Below are positions 45,318 to 57,800 of a stretch of 64,000 bases of DNA, one piece after another. The notes under the pieces are model-generated. The model worked only from the letters and a program-made list of their open reading frames with translations, was not told the DNA's origin and made no database searches. Each line of letters starts with the position of its first letter. Within the stretch, counting starts at the first letter, position 1. The translations under genes were made by a program, and so were the position numbers. Source of the stretch: Golubevia sp. BC0850. Lineage: Eukaryota > Basidiomycota > Exobasidiomycetes > Golubeviales > Golubeviaceae. Location: contig JAAVVG010000013.1 in NCBI GenBank assembly GCA_012976225.1, positions 682,001 to 746,000 of the forward strand, written 5' to 3'.

Positions 45318-47794
45318 TCACTTAGTACCCTTCGTTTCATCCTGAAGTTCTTGCATAAGAGCTGCCAATCCACTCAGCTGCTTCGGCTCAAACTTCGTCA
45401 AAACAACGCTCACGTGAAGCATTTTTTCAATCGGGAAACCCTTCGCTCTACTCCTTTCAGAGATTCCAAGTAAGATCGCAGCATCATTTTGAGAGGTAGG
45501 AGTCTGTTTCGGAGCAGTTTGAGCGTTTGCTGGAAGTGCTTCAAGACCTGGAGTTCCTAAAGATGCGATTGTAGGTAAAAGATGTTGACTTGAAGTTGGA
45601 TTGATTCCTAAACTCGTGAGTCTAGCTAGATGCGTAAGTGGGATGAGGAGTGGAATTGGTTGAGTTGGGATTGTGTTCTTCGACCCATCAGAAGTTCCAC
45701 GAGCAGGAGAAGGAGAATTTGTCTTTCTGCCTGGAGGAGGTCGTTGGATAGTAGATGAACCTTGAGGATTAGGCTTTTGAGGAGGTTGTATCTTATGAGC
45801 TTGATTGTATTGGTGATTAGGATTTCTATTGACGTTTCCTGGAGCAGATGATTGGTATTGATAATTCAAAATTGGAGGTCTAGATGGGGTACCACTAGCC
45901 GGATTCCAAGCTGGAGGCCTTGTAACTTGGGGTTGATACGGATTGGAAGTCTGACCTGGAATCGGAACACCTAATTTGATTGCTTCGCTCCTTAGTTCTC
46001 TCACTTGAGCTTGTCTTTGAGAAACGTCTTCTTTGTCTCGTTGATGAGCTAGACGTTCCAGTTGAAGAGTTGAAGTGTCGTGATTTTTGGAATCTAGATG
46101 AGAAGTGACTGATCGTTGTTGAAGTCTTGAAAGCTGTTCTGTGAGCTTGGCATGTCTTTCGTGAAATGATAGTGTGATGCAGAGAGGATAAGGATGATAA
46201 TCTTGATCTTCTTTATCTTCTGGAGCGACTGGCCGCCTGATCTCCCTTTCAGCTAGACTTGATCTATTCTCGACTTTGATCTTGTGTTCAGATTGAAAGT
46301 CATCATCCAATTCTCTTTGTTTCCCTTTTCCATTTGATGACTCGATTTTCTCTTCCTCCCCATGAAGACCTTCTCTTTTTCTCTTTCTCCTCACAGGAGC
46401 ATCGAAGTCCTCCTCTTCGCGCTTCCAGATCTGTTCCCTCAGCTCTTCTCCTTGCCCAAAGTACCGAATGAACTCTTCTTTCGCTAATTTCTCTCTTGCA
46501 GGATCACACCACTGCTCAGCTACGACAGGTTGACGAATTGCCCAGAGAAGTTCGTCATCTGGAACGTCGTAGACATGGTAGGGAAGCAGCCGCGAAAGAG
46601 CATCTTCCACCCCACTGAATGCAGTTCGATAGTCTGGAGAGAGAACTTTGGAATGGTCGGAGGCTAGAGCTGAGGCGAAACTGAGAGGAAGGAAAGAGTA
46701 GAGAGATGGGGCAAAGAGGTAAAGTTAGGCTTCGCACGCAGGGATATGTGGGTATCAATTCTTCCAGGAGCGAGAGTTGAAGAAAATGTATCGAGACGTT
46801 GGGCCTGAACTTCAAGAGATCTCACTCTTTTCAGAGTAAAGAGGTTGGTGATGTTGCCTGGCAGCCTCTTCGAGATGCTCCTCTTGGCTGACCGCTCACC
46901 GCTCACTGCTCCTCCAGGGACCAGCTACTTGAGCCAGGTGAGAGAAACGATGAAGCCGGAATAAACTGTCTCTCAATCCAGTCCCAGAGCAGGCTCGGCT
47001 TTGATTAAGCAAGAGAGAGAGGAAGGAGCCTCGCCGTCTACGATCTGCATCTAGCTGCGCCTGCTGCGTCTTATCTCATGAATTCGACAGTCCTCGAATC
47101 TTCGTACGGGTGTAACCTGCACCCTTTGCTGCTTCCTCTCCTCCACTACCTCTCTCGCATCTGCCCAGCATATTAACTACGCACAAGACCGTAGATCCTT
47201 CCCACTCTGTTTCTCCCCCAAAGTCTGATCCCCATCAGATCAGGCTCGGTTTGACCCGCAAGGAAGGCCCAATCATATAAGGAGAATAGTTCTTTCGATC
47301 GACGTTACTCACCTCTGATGAGTCCTGCTCTTGACCCTCTGCACCTCATTCGGCTGAGCTTGAGCTGGTCTCTGTTTGAGATTCTGATTCTGAGTTAAAT
47401 TTAGGTTCTGTCTATTAGGTTGAGGATTCTGAAGTTGAGGCTGCGGTGGCTTTGTTCCCAACCTGTGAATCTTAGCCAGCTCTTGTTCCAAAGTGTTTGC
47501 GCTTGTAGAGGCTACCGGTTGGTAGTAATTCTGATTAGCTCTGGGTATTGAATAAAATTTTGACTGTGGGTTGGTATTGGTAGTGGCAGAAGGAGAAGCT
47601 CTGTAGGAGGATCCATTTGAAGGTTGCTGAATTGAAGAGAAAGAAGTTGAAGGGCTTAGGCTTGAACTCTGATTCGTCCTACTTCCTAAGTTGTTGGTTG
47701 AGGAGATTGAATTGGATTGAGTTGAGATTGTAGGTTTGGATTCAGAATTCAAAGCAGCTGGAGAAAGAGAGGAATCAAGAGAATTGCTTTCCAT
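45318..47794 (-). CDS. GLTSCR1/BICRA-domain protein, possible SWI/SNF subunit
   Basis: Two exons, 47794-47313 and 46680-45318, give 614 aa. Exon 1 codes a Ser/Asn/Gln-rich disordered N-terminus of about 160 residues. Exon 2 opens with the part resembling the GLTSCR1 conserved region: DHSKVLSPDYRTAFSGV followed by EDALSRLLPYHVYDVP. In metazoans this region (BICRA/BICRAL) marks a subunit of the non-canonical BAF complex; a fungal role in SWI/SNF remodelling is an inference. Downstream are a charged region with a basic patch (RRKRKR), a coiled-coil-like stretch around AQVRELRSEAIKLGVP, and a Pro/Gln/Asn-rich region. The intron of 632 nt is long for this genome and separates the disordered part from the domain; the phase-2 junction reads HQSFASALASD. 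The next gene upstream, the P450, ends only 253 bp away on the same strand. Confidence 0.62.
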
Positions 47795-48046
47795 TTCCTC
47801 TGAGCGGCCTCGGTACAGAGAAGAGAAAGTTCATCACAGCGTGTGAAGCACACCGTTTCAGACTACGGAGGACCTCGAATGCTCATTGGGACAACCAGCT
47901 CCTTATCTAACCCTAAAACAATCAATTGCAAAGAAATCGAGAGGAAAAAAGGACGGTTGAGGGTACACAATCTATTCAGGAAGCGCTGGTCGACCTCGAT
48001 TCGGTCAGCCATGAAGTTACAGTTTACACATCTTCCAATACACAAT

Positions 48047-50550
48047 CTACATCCGAGTCACTTTGAGAGGCATTCCAACTTCGTTCTTCTGTACCACCAC
48101 TGGCTTGGTGACGACAGCGTACTGAGCTCTGATATCTGAATTTGGGTCGGGTTCGAATTTGAAGCGACAGAGCAACTCTACTAAGAAAGCTCTCATTTCG
48201 TGCATGGCGAACCTATTCCCGATACTTTGAAGGTTTGTTAGCGAAGATAGAAGGATAACGGAAGTCAAACAAAAGGAGGCAACAAAATGTGAGCTACGAT
48301 GCCTCGGTTGCGAGAAAAAGAGGGGCGTTCAAAAGAATCAGGATACTCACCAGACCTTTGGGCCTCCTAAGAAAGAGAAAAGTCCATAAGCTGGAAGGTT
48401 TGCTTTGTGATGGGCTTCAGGGAGAGAATCCCATCGAGAAGGTCTGGAAGAAGTCAAAGTCAAGTGTTAGAATCGTGAACATCCCTTAATCACCCCACAT
48501 CGATCGCAACTCACCTCCATTCTTCTGGCTGAGGTCCGTACAATCGCTCGTCTAGGTTAGCTTGTTGAAGTCCAAGTAAGACTCCCGTTCCTAATGAAAG
48601 TATGACACGACATTAGTCTAAGTCAGCAGAGATCTGATTAATCTAGTTCAAGACCAAAAACTAACCTTTGGGGATCTGAATCGATGCAACCTTTCCATCT
48701 TTCCCAATCACTGGCTCGCTCAGCGGAAGAATCGTATCTTCTCCAACATTGATTCTTTCACTGTAAGGAACTGGAAGGACAAGCCTCAGAGTCTCTAGAA
48801 TGATATTATCCAGCGGTTTGTGTTGTGGTGATTCGAGATCTGAGCGAAGTAGATCTAAACTGGCAGAGATGTGCTCTCTAAGAGAGGTCTGGACTTCTTG
48901 ATGAAGAGACAGGTAGTGAAGAGCCCATGTGACTGTGGTTGAACTCGTCTCGAAACCTGCAACTGTGAGAGGTTCGAAATTTAGGTTCAAGTTGAACGAA
49001 GAGTCAGTGAGTTCCATCCCATTCTCCATTCTATCCTCCATAATTCCGGATGGGATTCCAGATAAGACCGTGTTTCTAGAATCGCTACTCACAAAGAAAG
49101 AATTGAACTTGACTTCTACAGAGCTGTAAACTCATTCTTTCGCTGGGTTTCAAGCTGGGATCCATGTTCGATTTCAACAAGAGATGAAGCAAATCTTTCT
49201 TTCCAGCAAAGACTTCAGAACTTGAATTTTTCCCTTCCAATGCCATCTCCTGTTTGATTTCGTCTGACTTCTTTCTGACGAGTTCATCTGTAATGGTTGC
49301 CATGACTACGAACGCGACGAGGGAATTGGAGTTAGAAAGATGGAAGGGAACGATTTGTATCTCTTTCTTCATCTCTCGACTCACATTTGTTTTGACTGTG
49401 AATAACTCTGTTTCGCTCTATCAGTCTCCAGCTGAAAGCTTTAGGATAAACGATAGAGAGAAGAAGAAGACTAAAGAAGCCAATGTTGTTGTCTTTCACA
49501 GTCGCAGCTACGATCTTCTTGAAAGATCGTGCCATAGGGCTATGCTCATCGCCATGCTGAAGAGCCCCAAAATCGACTCCAAAACCAGTGGCTCCTATTA
49601 CATCCAAGGCAGCGCAATTGAGCCACTGGACCATGTCCACGATCGGATCTGAAGGACTCTTTGTCCATTCCTTTTCACCTCCAGATTGAACGAGTAATTC
49701 CATCTTGTCCGATAAAGCAGATGCGTTCGACAGAAAGACAGGAGATAGAGCTCTAAGTTGAGATGCTGAGAACGCGGGTCCCAGGATTTTGCGTTGGTTT
49801 TTGTGCTCCTATAAGGAAGAGAGGTAAGGACGGGGTTCAGTCAGCAGAATCGAATGCCCTGACTCTAGACCGAATTCCAATTCACAGCTCCGTATCTCGT
49901 GATGATCCCATTTCCTACTGTGAACTTCATGGCTTCCGCTCTAATAGCATCCTGTTGGAGAGCAAAATAAGGGCGAAGAGAAAGGAAAGGATTTGATTCG
50001 CTGACTTAAACCGAGGCTGTCCGAGATCCAGGGGCGAATCTCACAGATTGGAAATTGGTGGCTGAGAGATAGCACGAAAGAGATGAGATGGGGAGAGAGT
50101 GAGAGGATCATGTCATCGTACATAAGAGTTTCAGTCTGGGATCTGGATTCTGAAAAGCTTCCAAAAGCTGTTCACTCCACACTCACTATCACCAAGAACA
50201 GCATTCAAAGCCTTGTAATCACTGATGAAGAGTCTCTCGGTCCCAAATCCATCAGGATAGACCCAAGCTCTTCCGAATTCAGCTTGATACTCGGTCAGCT
50301 GCAAACCAGGTGGCTTGTCTTTCCCAGTCAAACGGTTTCCAGTTAGCCAGTTCTCTCTCTTAGGTCCGCTCAGTCCAGATAGTGGACCTTCAGTTGCCTT
50401 GCTAGGAGAGAAGAGCCTTCGAAGAAAGAGGAGGGAAACGATTAGGGACGATAGAATTAGTAGAAACGTTCGAGGGTCCAGTTGAAAGACATCTTGAGCT
50501 GTCAGCGTTGAAGACTCTTTGGAAAGATTGAGTCGAAGAATGGAATCCAT
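48047..50550 (-). CDS. Cytochrome P450 monooxygenase
   Basis: Membrane-bound heme monooxygenase with unknown substrate. The start is the ATG at 50550; an N-terminal anchor (FLLILSSLIVSLLFLRRLF) follows a short polar lead. Exon 1 ends at 50187. C-helix sequence is EHKNQRKILGPAFSASQLRA. The I-helix reads AGFETSSTTVTWALHYLS, with Glu-Thr in place of the common Asp/Glu-Thr pair. The ExxR motif is ETLRL, with PVPYSER beyond. The heme loop FSFLGGPKVCIGNRFA is split by an intron (48350-48235) inside the ligand cysteine codon. The last exon is 48234-48047. At least eight exons are needed; I am sure of the ones carrying motifs but not of every boundary between 50186 and 48400. One small exon, around 49885-49935, codes DAIRAEAMKFTVGNGIITRY. 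Confidence 0.85.
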
Positions 50551-51150
50551 CAATTAATGATGGAACTCCTATCAAGAAGATGAATGAAGAGGAGGAAGGG
50601 AGAGAGGAGAAGATTAGAAATCGTTCGACGCCGTGACCCGCCGGAATGATCTGAGTTCGAAGGAGAACCCAATGATAGATGTTGCTCCACATCTGTCACA
50701 GAAAATGTTCAATGACCACTCCCTGAGGGTTATTAATGGCTATATAGTTTGGAGGGAATTGAGAAGGAGCCAAAGGGTGATTTGGTGAGGGTGGAAGAGA
50801 GAAGATTTCCGAACGAATCGCAAGCCAGGCAAATTGTTCCGAGCAATCATTGCTACTGCAGCTTTTCTTTCTCGGAAAAGAAAGAAGTAAGAAGGGATGA
50901 TATCGTACGAAGCTTAGAGACCAGGTGAAGAGAGCGGATCTCACTTGCTCACAAGGGGTTGTGAGAAAACTTTGATAAGATTGAGCAGGCAAGTAGAGAC
51001 CTGTGGGATGTATGAAAGCGATGAGATGAGAGGAAAACCTTGGAGGAAGCTAGGGGACAAAGAGAGCCCAAGATGAGGTGACGAGAGATCTTGACCATGT
51101 GAGTTGTGAGTCAGGAGATATAGGTACAAGTACAAAGAGAAAGAGAAGAC
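50551..51150. other. Intergenic between P450 and secreted protein gene
   Basis: Promoter region of the P450 gene and 3' flank of the secreted-protein gene, both minus strand. Small frames are present, none recognised. Confidence 0.5.
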
Positions 51151-52092
51151 CTAGATTCCACAAAAACCGTTCTTGCAGTATCCATTCGAGTTATGGATGG
51201 AAGTGATGTCATCTGGGGAAATAGAAGAAGAAGTGAAGAGAGGTGAGCAAAGATTTCAAAGAAGGTCTCGATTCTCTCTCGACTTGAAACTCACTTTGTC
51301 CACCGTAGTTAGTGGCCTTCTCGGTACCTGAGCAAGCCTTGAAAGCAGCGCAGGTCAACTTTCCAGGAGAGTAGGAATCTTTGACATCAGACTCGAGCTC
51401 TTGGTAGACGTTGATGAAGTTACAGTTGTTGATCGAGTTGCAGATGGCGATGCAATCTTGAACGGAGTCCACTAGACCATAAGTCAGATAGTTTTCGTTA
51501 TCGATGGTAGCAGCCCCAGTACCTGCCTTTCCTGCGTAGTATCCAGTAGTTGGAGTAGTGGTGTAGTCCTTGAAGGCGGTGGTGTATCCAGAGAGGCAGG
51601 GGCTTGAAGGAGAAGTTGAAGTGGTAGAGGGTGGAGGGGTTGGAGTCGATTTCTTGCAGCAGGTGAAGTTCTTAGCCCAGGAGAAAGAACAGAAGTTCAG
51701 GTCGCCGTTGTCCCAAGTGGGCTGTAGGAGAGAAGAGTGGGGTCGAGAGATGTGAGTGAGAGTGTCGAGTGAGGGGGAGTCGCCAGCGACTTCTTGTCAC
51801 GAAGAGCTTTACTCACGATGCTAGACCAAGGGAGAGAACCCCACTTTCCTGTACCCTTGCTTCCCTTGTACCAACCAGGGTGACTTCCCTTCTCGTGAGG
51901 TGGCAACTCAGCTCCGTAGCATTTCTTGGAAGAAAGTCCAGAGCAACCGAAGAGACCGAAACAAGATGAGCCACTGACTCCCAAGTTGAGAGAGACTCCT
52001 AGACCCAAGTTAAGACTCCCCAGGGTTAGAGCTGAGGCTGGAATGCTTGACACTAGAAGAGTTGAGGCGAGGATTGGGAGAGTGAACTTCAT
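51151..52092 (-). CDS. Secreted cysteine-rich protein, apple/PAN-like fungal family
   Basis: Three exons, 52092-51817, 51721-51295 and 51212-51151, give 254 aa. It starts with a signal peptide (MKFTLPILASTLLVSSIPAS). A short Gly/Leu-rich segment and two cysteine pairs follow, with a Thr/Pro/Ser-rich linker that is probably O-glycosylated. The C-terminal domain has spaced cysteines in YGLVDSVQDCIAICNSINNC and then NFINVYQELESD, KLTCAAFKAC and a final SIHNSNGYC. This pattern (CxxxC...GC.FNxY...C..F, ending in a SNGY stretch) recalls a widespread family of secreted fungal proteins of unknown function often described as apple/PAN-like. It is distinct from hydrophobins. Likely a cell-wall or extracellular role. 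The exon phases agree at both junctions. Confidence 0.7.
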
Positions 52093-52851
52093 TTTGATGG
52101 AGAGAGAGTTGGAGTGGGCTGGTCGAGGAAGCTGAAGAAGAAGAAGAAGAAGAGAGGAAAAGAGGAGAAGAAAGTTGTTGGGATAGAGAGGATTTGATTA
52201 GAGATTACTGAGCCTCTTATATAGCTTTCTCATCCATCCTTGAGATGAATGCAGAGCTCGAGGTTACTCCTCTACGCAGTAGTTCTGAGATTCTTTCCGT
52301 CCTACGTCCCTTCTAGGTCTTCGCATTACTAGCCAAAAAGAACGACTATGTCTAGAATGGAGAAAACGTCTGATGAGACCGCTTCCGGGCTTCAGGTACG
52401 AGCTCTGTCGACGAAGCTGAGACCAGCTCGAGATCTCTTCCAACCGCTTTCGTCCATCAAACGAGATTTTTCAAGGCTCTAAGAGGCCCGACTAAGCCTG
52501 CTAGAGTAATGACCTAGAAACGATAGCTAGATGGGATATACAGAGCGCATCCAGAAATGAGTCGACATTCTCCCATCGACGGAGAATTCCTTACGATGTA
52601 GAAGCAGCTGCGAAGGGAAGTTGACTGACTTCTATAATGGATCAGGCTTAAGATGAAGCTTCAAAAATAAGTGGCTCTACACAATCTGTTCAAAAACGAA
52701 AAAGTCAGAAGGAAAGTTTGCAAATGAAAGAATGATTGCTCTCGACCCCCTTGCGTCTCCCATTGTCATCCTTCGTCTTCAGTTCCTTTCTCTTTTCTTC
52801 GTAAATCTCCAACAGTTTGACTGTTTCTACAGATTTTTTGATCCTCAACTC
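52093..52851. other. Intergenic upstream of secreted-protein gene
   Basis: Contains the minus-strand promoter of the secreted-protein gene; TATATA-like sequence on the minus strand near 52218 (plus-strand ttatatagc) is a plausible TATA box about 125 bp upstream of the start codon. No gene is recognised between 52300 and 52850. Confidence 0.5.
52210..52225 (-). promoter_or_regulatory. Possible TATA box of secreted-protein gene
   Basis: The stretch CTCTTATATAGC on the plus strand reads GCTATATAAGAG on the minus strand, a strong TATA-box match upstream of the start codon at 52092. TATA-containing promoters are typical of inducible, highly expressed genes, which suits a secreted protein. Confidence 0.5.
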
Positions 52852-53788
52852 TTAATCCTGGAAATCTCTCCACTCCTCTAACCTCTCGACCTCCGCCCTT
52901 CCAGCAGCTTCTCTCATCCATTCTGGATACTGGGATAAGACCTTCTCTTCTTCAACTCTAAATTGATCGATTTTCCTCTCTTCTAGAGAGAGAGTCAGAT
53001 TTGCGGAGAGGTAAAACTCTTGAAAAGTAGAAGTCAAACGACGACTGAATAGCACTTCGGCTAACAACTTCTTACTATATTTTTGGCCTTCTCCGACGTA
53101 TAGCTGACATAGGTTCCGAAATCTGCTTACATTGAGTATGTCCGCTTTAAAGTGAAGGAGAAGAGGGTCGATCGAGTTGCACTCCACATAACTAAGCGAA
53201 GGGAGCAGCTGGATCTCCCTCAGTGTTAACTCGTAGCGTTGAACCAAGAGAATGAGTTGCTGTCCCTCGAAATTTTCACCGTCTTCATATTCATCTTCTT
53301 CTAAGTCTTCGTACCAGTGCGAAACCCGAACTCTGAGGCATTCCATGTTCATGAAAGGTGAGTTGAGCAGGTCCAAAGGAGACCCGCGGAGGCTCTTTAG
53401 TAGAGGCGCTTGGACGAGCCTTAAAGGTTCACCTTCTAAGGGATCTCCATCGGAATGAGATATTTCTAGAGCCCTTAGATTCGGAAAGTTCATAGGTCTG
53501 AGAACGTTCCTTTCCTCCGTCCTGATTCTAACCTGGAGCTCGACCAGTGTGTTCCTATACCCCTCACGATATCCAAGAGGTTGTTGGTGAATTCATACTC
53601 ATACTCTCCATCCTCAATGACGACCATTCATTGTTGTCTCTTGTTTCGAATTCGACGTTCCTCCAGAGCGAAGTGGTGTCGGAAAGGATTTGATTCCATT
53701 CTCTTGAGACCAAAGGCATACGACCTAGCTCAAGAGTTACGAGCTTGTTGAAGACCATACTGAGAGTTTCTGCTGGTACTTGAATCAT
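52852..53788 (-). pseudogene. F-box/leucine-rich protein gene, apparently frame-broken
   Basis: The first 74 codons from the ATG at 53788 give a clear F-box: VPAETLSMVFNKLVTLELGR and then MPLVSREWNQILSDTTSLWR. The second half, ending at 52852, reads as a leucine-rich-repeat-like protein of about 210 residues (NFPNLRALEISHSDGDPLEG; RLVQAPLLKSLRGSPLDLL). Between them (53650-53540) protein-like sequence passes through a third frame (EFTNNLLDIVRG) and then to TLVELQVRI. I find no intron with sound sites that would join all three. So either the gene has small indels or the middle contains a structure I missed. Substrate-recognition subunit of an SCF ubiquitin ligase if functional. Confidence 0.5.
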
Positions 53789-54802
53789 CTTTGTCTGGAG
53801 AGGTAGAGGAGATGAGGAGCTGAGAGGTGAGTTGCGAGAGAGAACGAAAGGAGAGAGAAGAGTCAGAGGAATGATGTAGGACTAGTTGGGATCTCAGAAT
53901 CCAGTCAACTTACTGTAGTGATCTAAATAGTTGATTTAGAGCTAGTAGAAGGTTATGGACTGAAAGCTGTGAGAGGTGAGTGAGGAAGAGGGAACCAGAA
54001 CGCAGAACAGTTGTCGCTTGCCATTCTGCAAGCAAGGTGGGCAATGAGAGGCTGTGCTCACTGTCTGTTGAGGGAGTTATCAGACTCACAACAAGCAGAG
54101 AGGGACCTGACTTGTACAACAAAAAAGATTGAAAGGAATTGAATTGAGCTCTCAAACCAGCTGCATAGTCAACCACATGGCGACCTCTGAAGCACTTTTC
54201 CAAAACCCGTCCTTTTCTGGGCTTTTCTTCGAACTTTGAAATTTGAGTCAAAGTTTGGCTCTTTACGAAGCATCATGATCTCTTTGGACCAGTGAGATGC
54301 TGCGAACTGGAAGCGTCGCTACTGTCCAATTTCTTCCTTTCGAGGGGGCTCGGAAAGGGCCAAAGAGGTGATTGGGGCCACTTGAATCAGCTTTAGAGTG
54401 AAAAGGGAGGAGCCTGAGAAGAAGTAGTGGATCCGGAGGTTTGTTTGTCGGTGGCAAATCGAACAAGGGTCACTACTCGACGTCTACTCGACCTCTTTGA
54501 GAACACAAGTTCAACTAGAGCTCTTTTCAAAAGATACAGACCTCATCCCAACATTCAAAAGAGGTCTTCTGGAGGAAGAGGAGAGAGGGAAAGAGGATCT
54601 GAGAGGGGAAAGAGATTCGTCGAAGCCATCGGGATCCCGACGAGCCTTCAGGGTCACTCCTGCAATTCGAAACTCTCCTCACAATCCTCATCATCTTCAC
54701 CCAAACTTCTTCTTTTCTCTCAAGGTTTCTCTCTTCTTTCTTCAAGTCTATCTTCTACTAACCTTCGATTTAAACCTCTCTCCTTGACTCTCAATCCTCA
54801 AG
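53789..54802. other. Intergenic and CT-rich leader before heparinase-like gene
   Basis: Divergent promoter region of the F-box gene (-) and the lyase gene (+). Positions 54640-54800 are CT-rich like other leaders here. No gene recognised. Confidence 0.5.
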
Positions 54803-57800
54803 ATGGCCAACCGAGGAGCTTACACTCAGCCAGCTGAGCAAGATTCTTTCATCAACGGACAGCCTGCATCAGGTAACCCCTACACTTATGAGAAGCCAAG
54901 ATCTGGAAAGCGTAACAAATGGTTATGGATCGGTTTACCCATTCTATTAATCGTTGTCATCTTAGCAGCAGTCTTAGGTGGAGTCTTGGGTTCAAGAGCA
55001 AGCAATGATGATTCAAACAACTCCTCAAATTCAGCCAGCGACAATGGATCAAACAATGGTGGAACAGGTACAAGTACTGTTACAGCTACCGATACTCAAC
55101 CTTGGATCTCTGGTGCTGCTTCCAACATTCCAAACAGCATCAGCGAATCAACTATCAAGTTGGCCTCGGCTGCTGCAAAGTTAGGAGGGAATGATGACCT
55201 CCTCTTTGCTGGAACCGACATTTACTCTAATCCTTACTTCAAACCTGCTGCTTCAAAAGCCTCTTCTCCGACTCTGCAAGGTAACTCTGTTGGAAACTGT
55301 GCTGCCGATCCATGGACTGCTACCAACTCTGTAACCGACTTAAGACCTCATCCAAGAATTATGGCAGCTGAGTATCAATGGGATTGTTTACCTTCCAAGA
55401 TTGCAAATGATGCTTATTTAACTGCTTGGAATGCTTCTATTTTCAATAATGCTACTAGATGGGCATCTCAAGACCCAGTTGAGTACGTTATGGATGGTGG
55501 TTCAGGTATCTTGGATCCAGCAAGAGATGTTCAACAAAGATTAAAGGCTTGGGCTTATGCTTGGAGATTGTCTAAAGATCAAAAATGGGTTGATAGAGCT
55601 TTCCAAGAGATGCAGTATGTTTCTGGTAATGCTTCTGGTTCAAGTTGGGCTATTGGAAACGGTCAGAATTGGAACCCAGGTCATTTCTTAGACACTGCTG
55701 AACTTACTGCTGCCTTTGGTATTGCTTATGATTGGATGTATGACGGTCTAACTGATCAACAACGTACTGATATTATGTACACTATCTTGGAACAAGGTTT
55801 AGATCAAGGTGCTACTCAATATGCTAACAACGCTTGGTTCTTCCAACCGGTCTCTGGAAATGGAAATTGGAATTGCGTTACTAATGGAGGCTTGATGACT
55901 GGTGCTTTGGCAATTCAAGTGAGTCTTACTACCTGGACAGAGTTCTGGCAGAGCAGAGGGAGAAGGTCTGGAGGAAAGGAGGATCGCCAAGACTGAGATT
56001 GGATGGAGATTTAGTTCGGGGCATGGAAGAGATCTGATTTCCTAGCAGCAGTGATGATCAAAATAAGGTTGGATGAAAAAGGAGAAGAGGTGCAGGATCC
56101 GAAGACCCAAAGGACCAGCCATCTGACGACCCCTTCCTCCCTCCCTTTTGCCTTGTAGTCTGAAGACCCTACCGGAACTGCCAACTCCATCATCGGAAAC
56201 TCAGTCGGAAACTTTGGAGCCAACTGCATGCGTGGAGTCTACGAAGATGGAACTTGGTCAGGTGAGTCTTGGTTTTCATTTCGATGAGTCGATCATGTCC
56301 TCTTTCCAAGTCTTACTCTTGCTCTTGTCCCCCCCCCCTTCTCTCTCTCTCTCTCTCTCTCTCTCGCTCTCTACAGAAACTCCAAACTATTGGTACTTTG
56401 GTACGAACGCACACGCCAGAGCTGTCTCTGCTTTGACTACCTCCACTGGTTCTGACCAAGGTCTTATGGCTATGAACCAAGACTTCACCAAGACCGGTCT
56501 ATTCCACATGTACGTTTCTGGAAACGGTGGAATGTTCGCCTATGGAGACAATGGTCCAAACAAGTTCGCCATCTCTGCCAGTGAGTATTCCTTTCGAGCT
56601 ACCTCTTTTCGCCGAATGTCTAGAGGATCTTTTCGACTCATCTCTCTGCTCTGCCTTTCTTCCTCTGCTTCCCAGACCAACTCTTCTACTACGCCAACCT
56701 CGAAGGAAACCCACTCTACTCTCTCTTCCAAAGAGACAGAGCTGACGCTGCTGATCCTCTTTCAATGATCTGGTATCAACCAGAGACGAAGGGAGCCTTC
56801 TGGGATGGTCTACCTCTCGACAACTTCTTCTCAGCTGAGAACGGTTCTTGGGTCTCGATGAGATCTTCTTGGACCGATTTCACTGGAACCTACGTTGCGA
56901 TGAAGTCTTCAATTCTAACCGACCATCAAACTCACGGAGATCTAGATGTCGGTGACTTCGTCCTCGATGCTATGGGAACCAGATGGGCTGGAGAATTCGG
57001 AAATGGTGAGTTCTGATTCCTCTTGGAGGAGTCGAAGGCTGTAATTTTGTAATGACCTCCCTTTCTTCTTTCTCTTTTTTCCACAGCCAACTACTTGTCA
57101 ACCGACTACTTCAGTTCTGAAGCTCAAGATGCCCTTCGTTACGAGTACTACAGGAAAGGTACTCAAGGACAAAACACTCTCATCATTGGAAACCAAAACC
57201 AGAGAGTCACTGCTCAACCTCAAAACAAATTCGAAACCACCAACGCAACTCAGAGCGTCGACATCGCTTACAAGCCAGGTATCAACGACGTCGCCTACTT
57301 CACTACCGACATGTCTTCCGCCTATGACGCAGCTAATGGAGCTGTTCAGCGTGGAATCAGAATGCTCAACGGACGTCGTCAAGTTCTAGTTCAAGACGAG
57401 ATCGCCGCTTCTGTCACCGATTCCATCGTTTGGCAAATCAACACCAACGCTACCATCACTCTATCTGATGACAAGCGTACTGCAACCATGAAGATCAAGG
57501 ACCTCAAAGGAATCAACGCTGGATATCAAGTCGATGGAAGTTTGAACCAAGAACAGACTATGATCGCAAAGATCTTGGAACCTTCTGGAGCCACCTTCGA
57601 AGTAACCACTCCTCCTCAGCGTCTTTATGGAAACGATCCAAACACTGCTAGTGGAGAACAAGGAGATCAAGCCAACCCAGGTATCAGCACTCTCAGCATC
57701 AATCTCAGCGGTGGAAGTGATCAAACCATCGCTGTCGTCTGGCAACCACAATGGGCTGACCTATCTGATGCAGACAAGGCCGATCCAAAATCAGTTCCAC

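Noticed and set aside
47800-53800. Secondary-metabolite gene cluster around the P450
   Set aside because: No polyketide synthase, NRPS, terpene cyclase or tailoring set nearby.
56328-56376. CT repeat as a telomeric or centromeric satellite
   Set aside because: It is a single short microsatellite inside an intron just before the acceptor.
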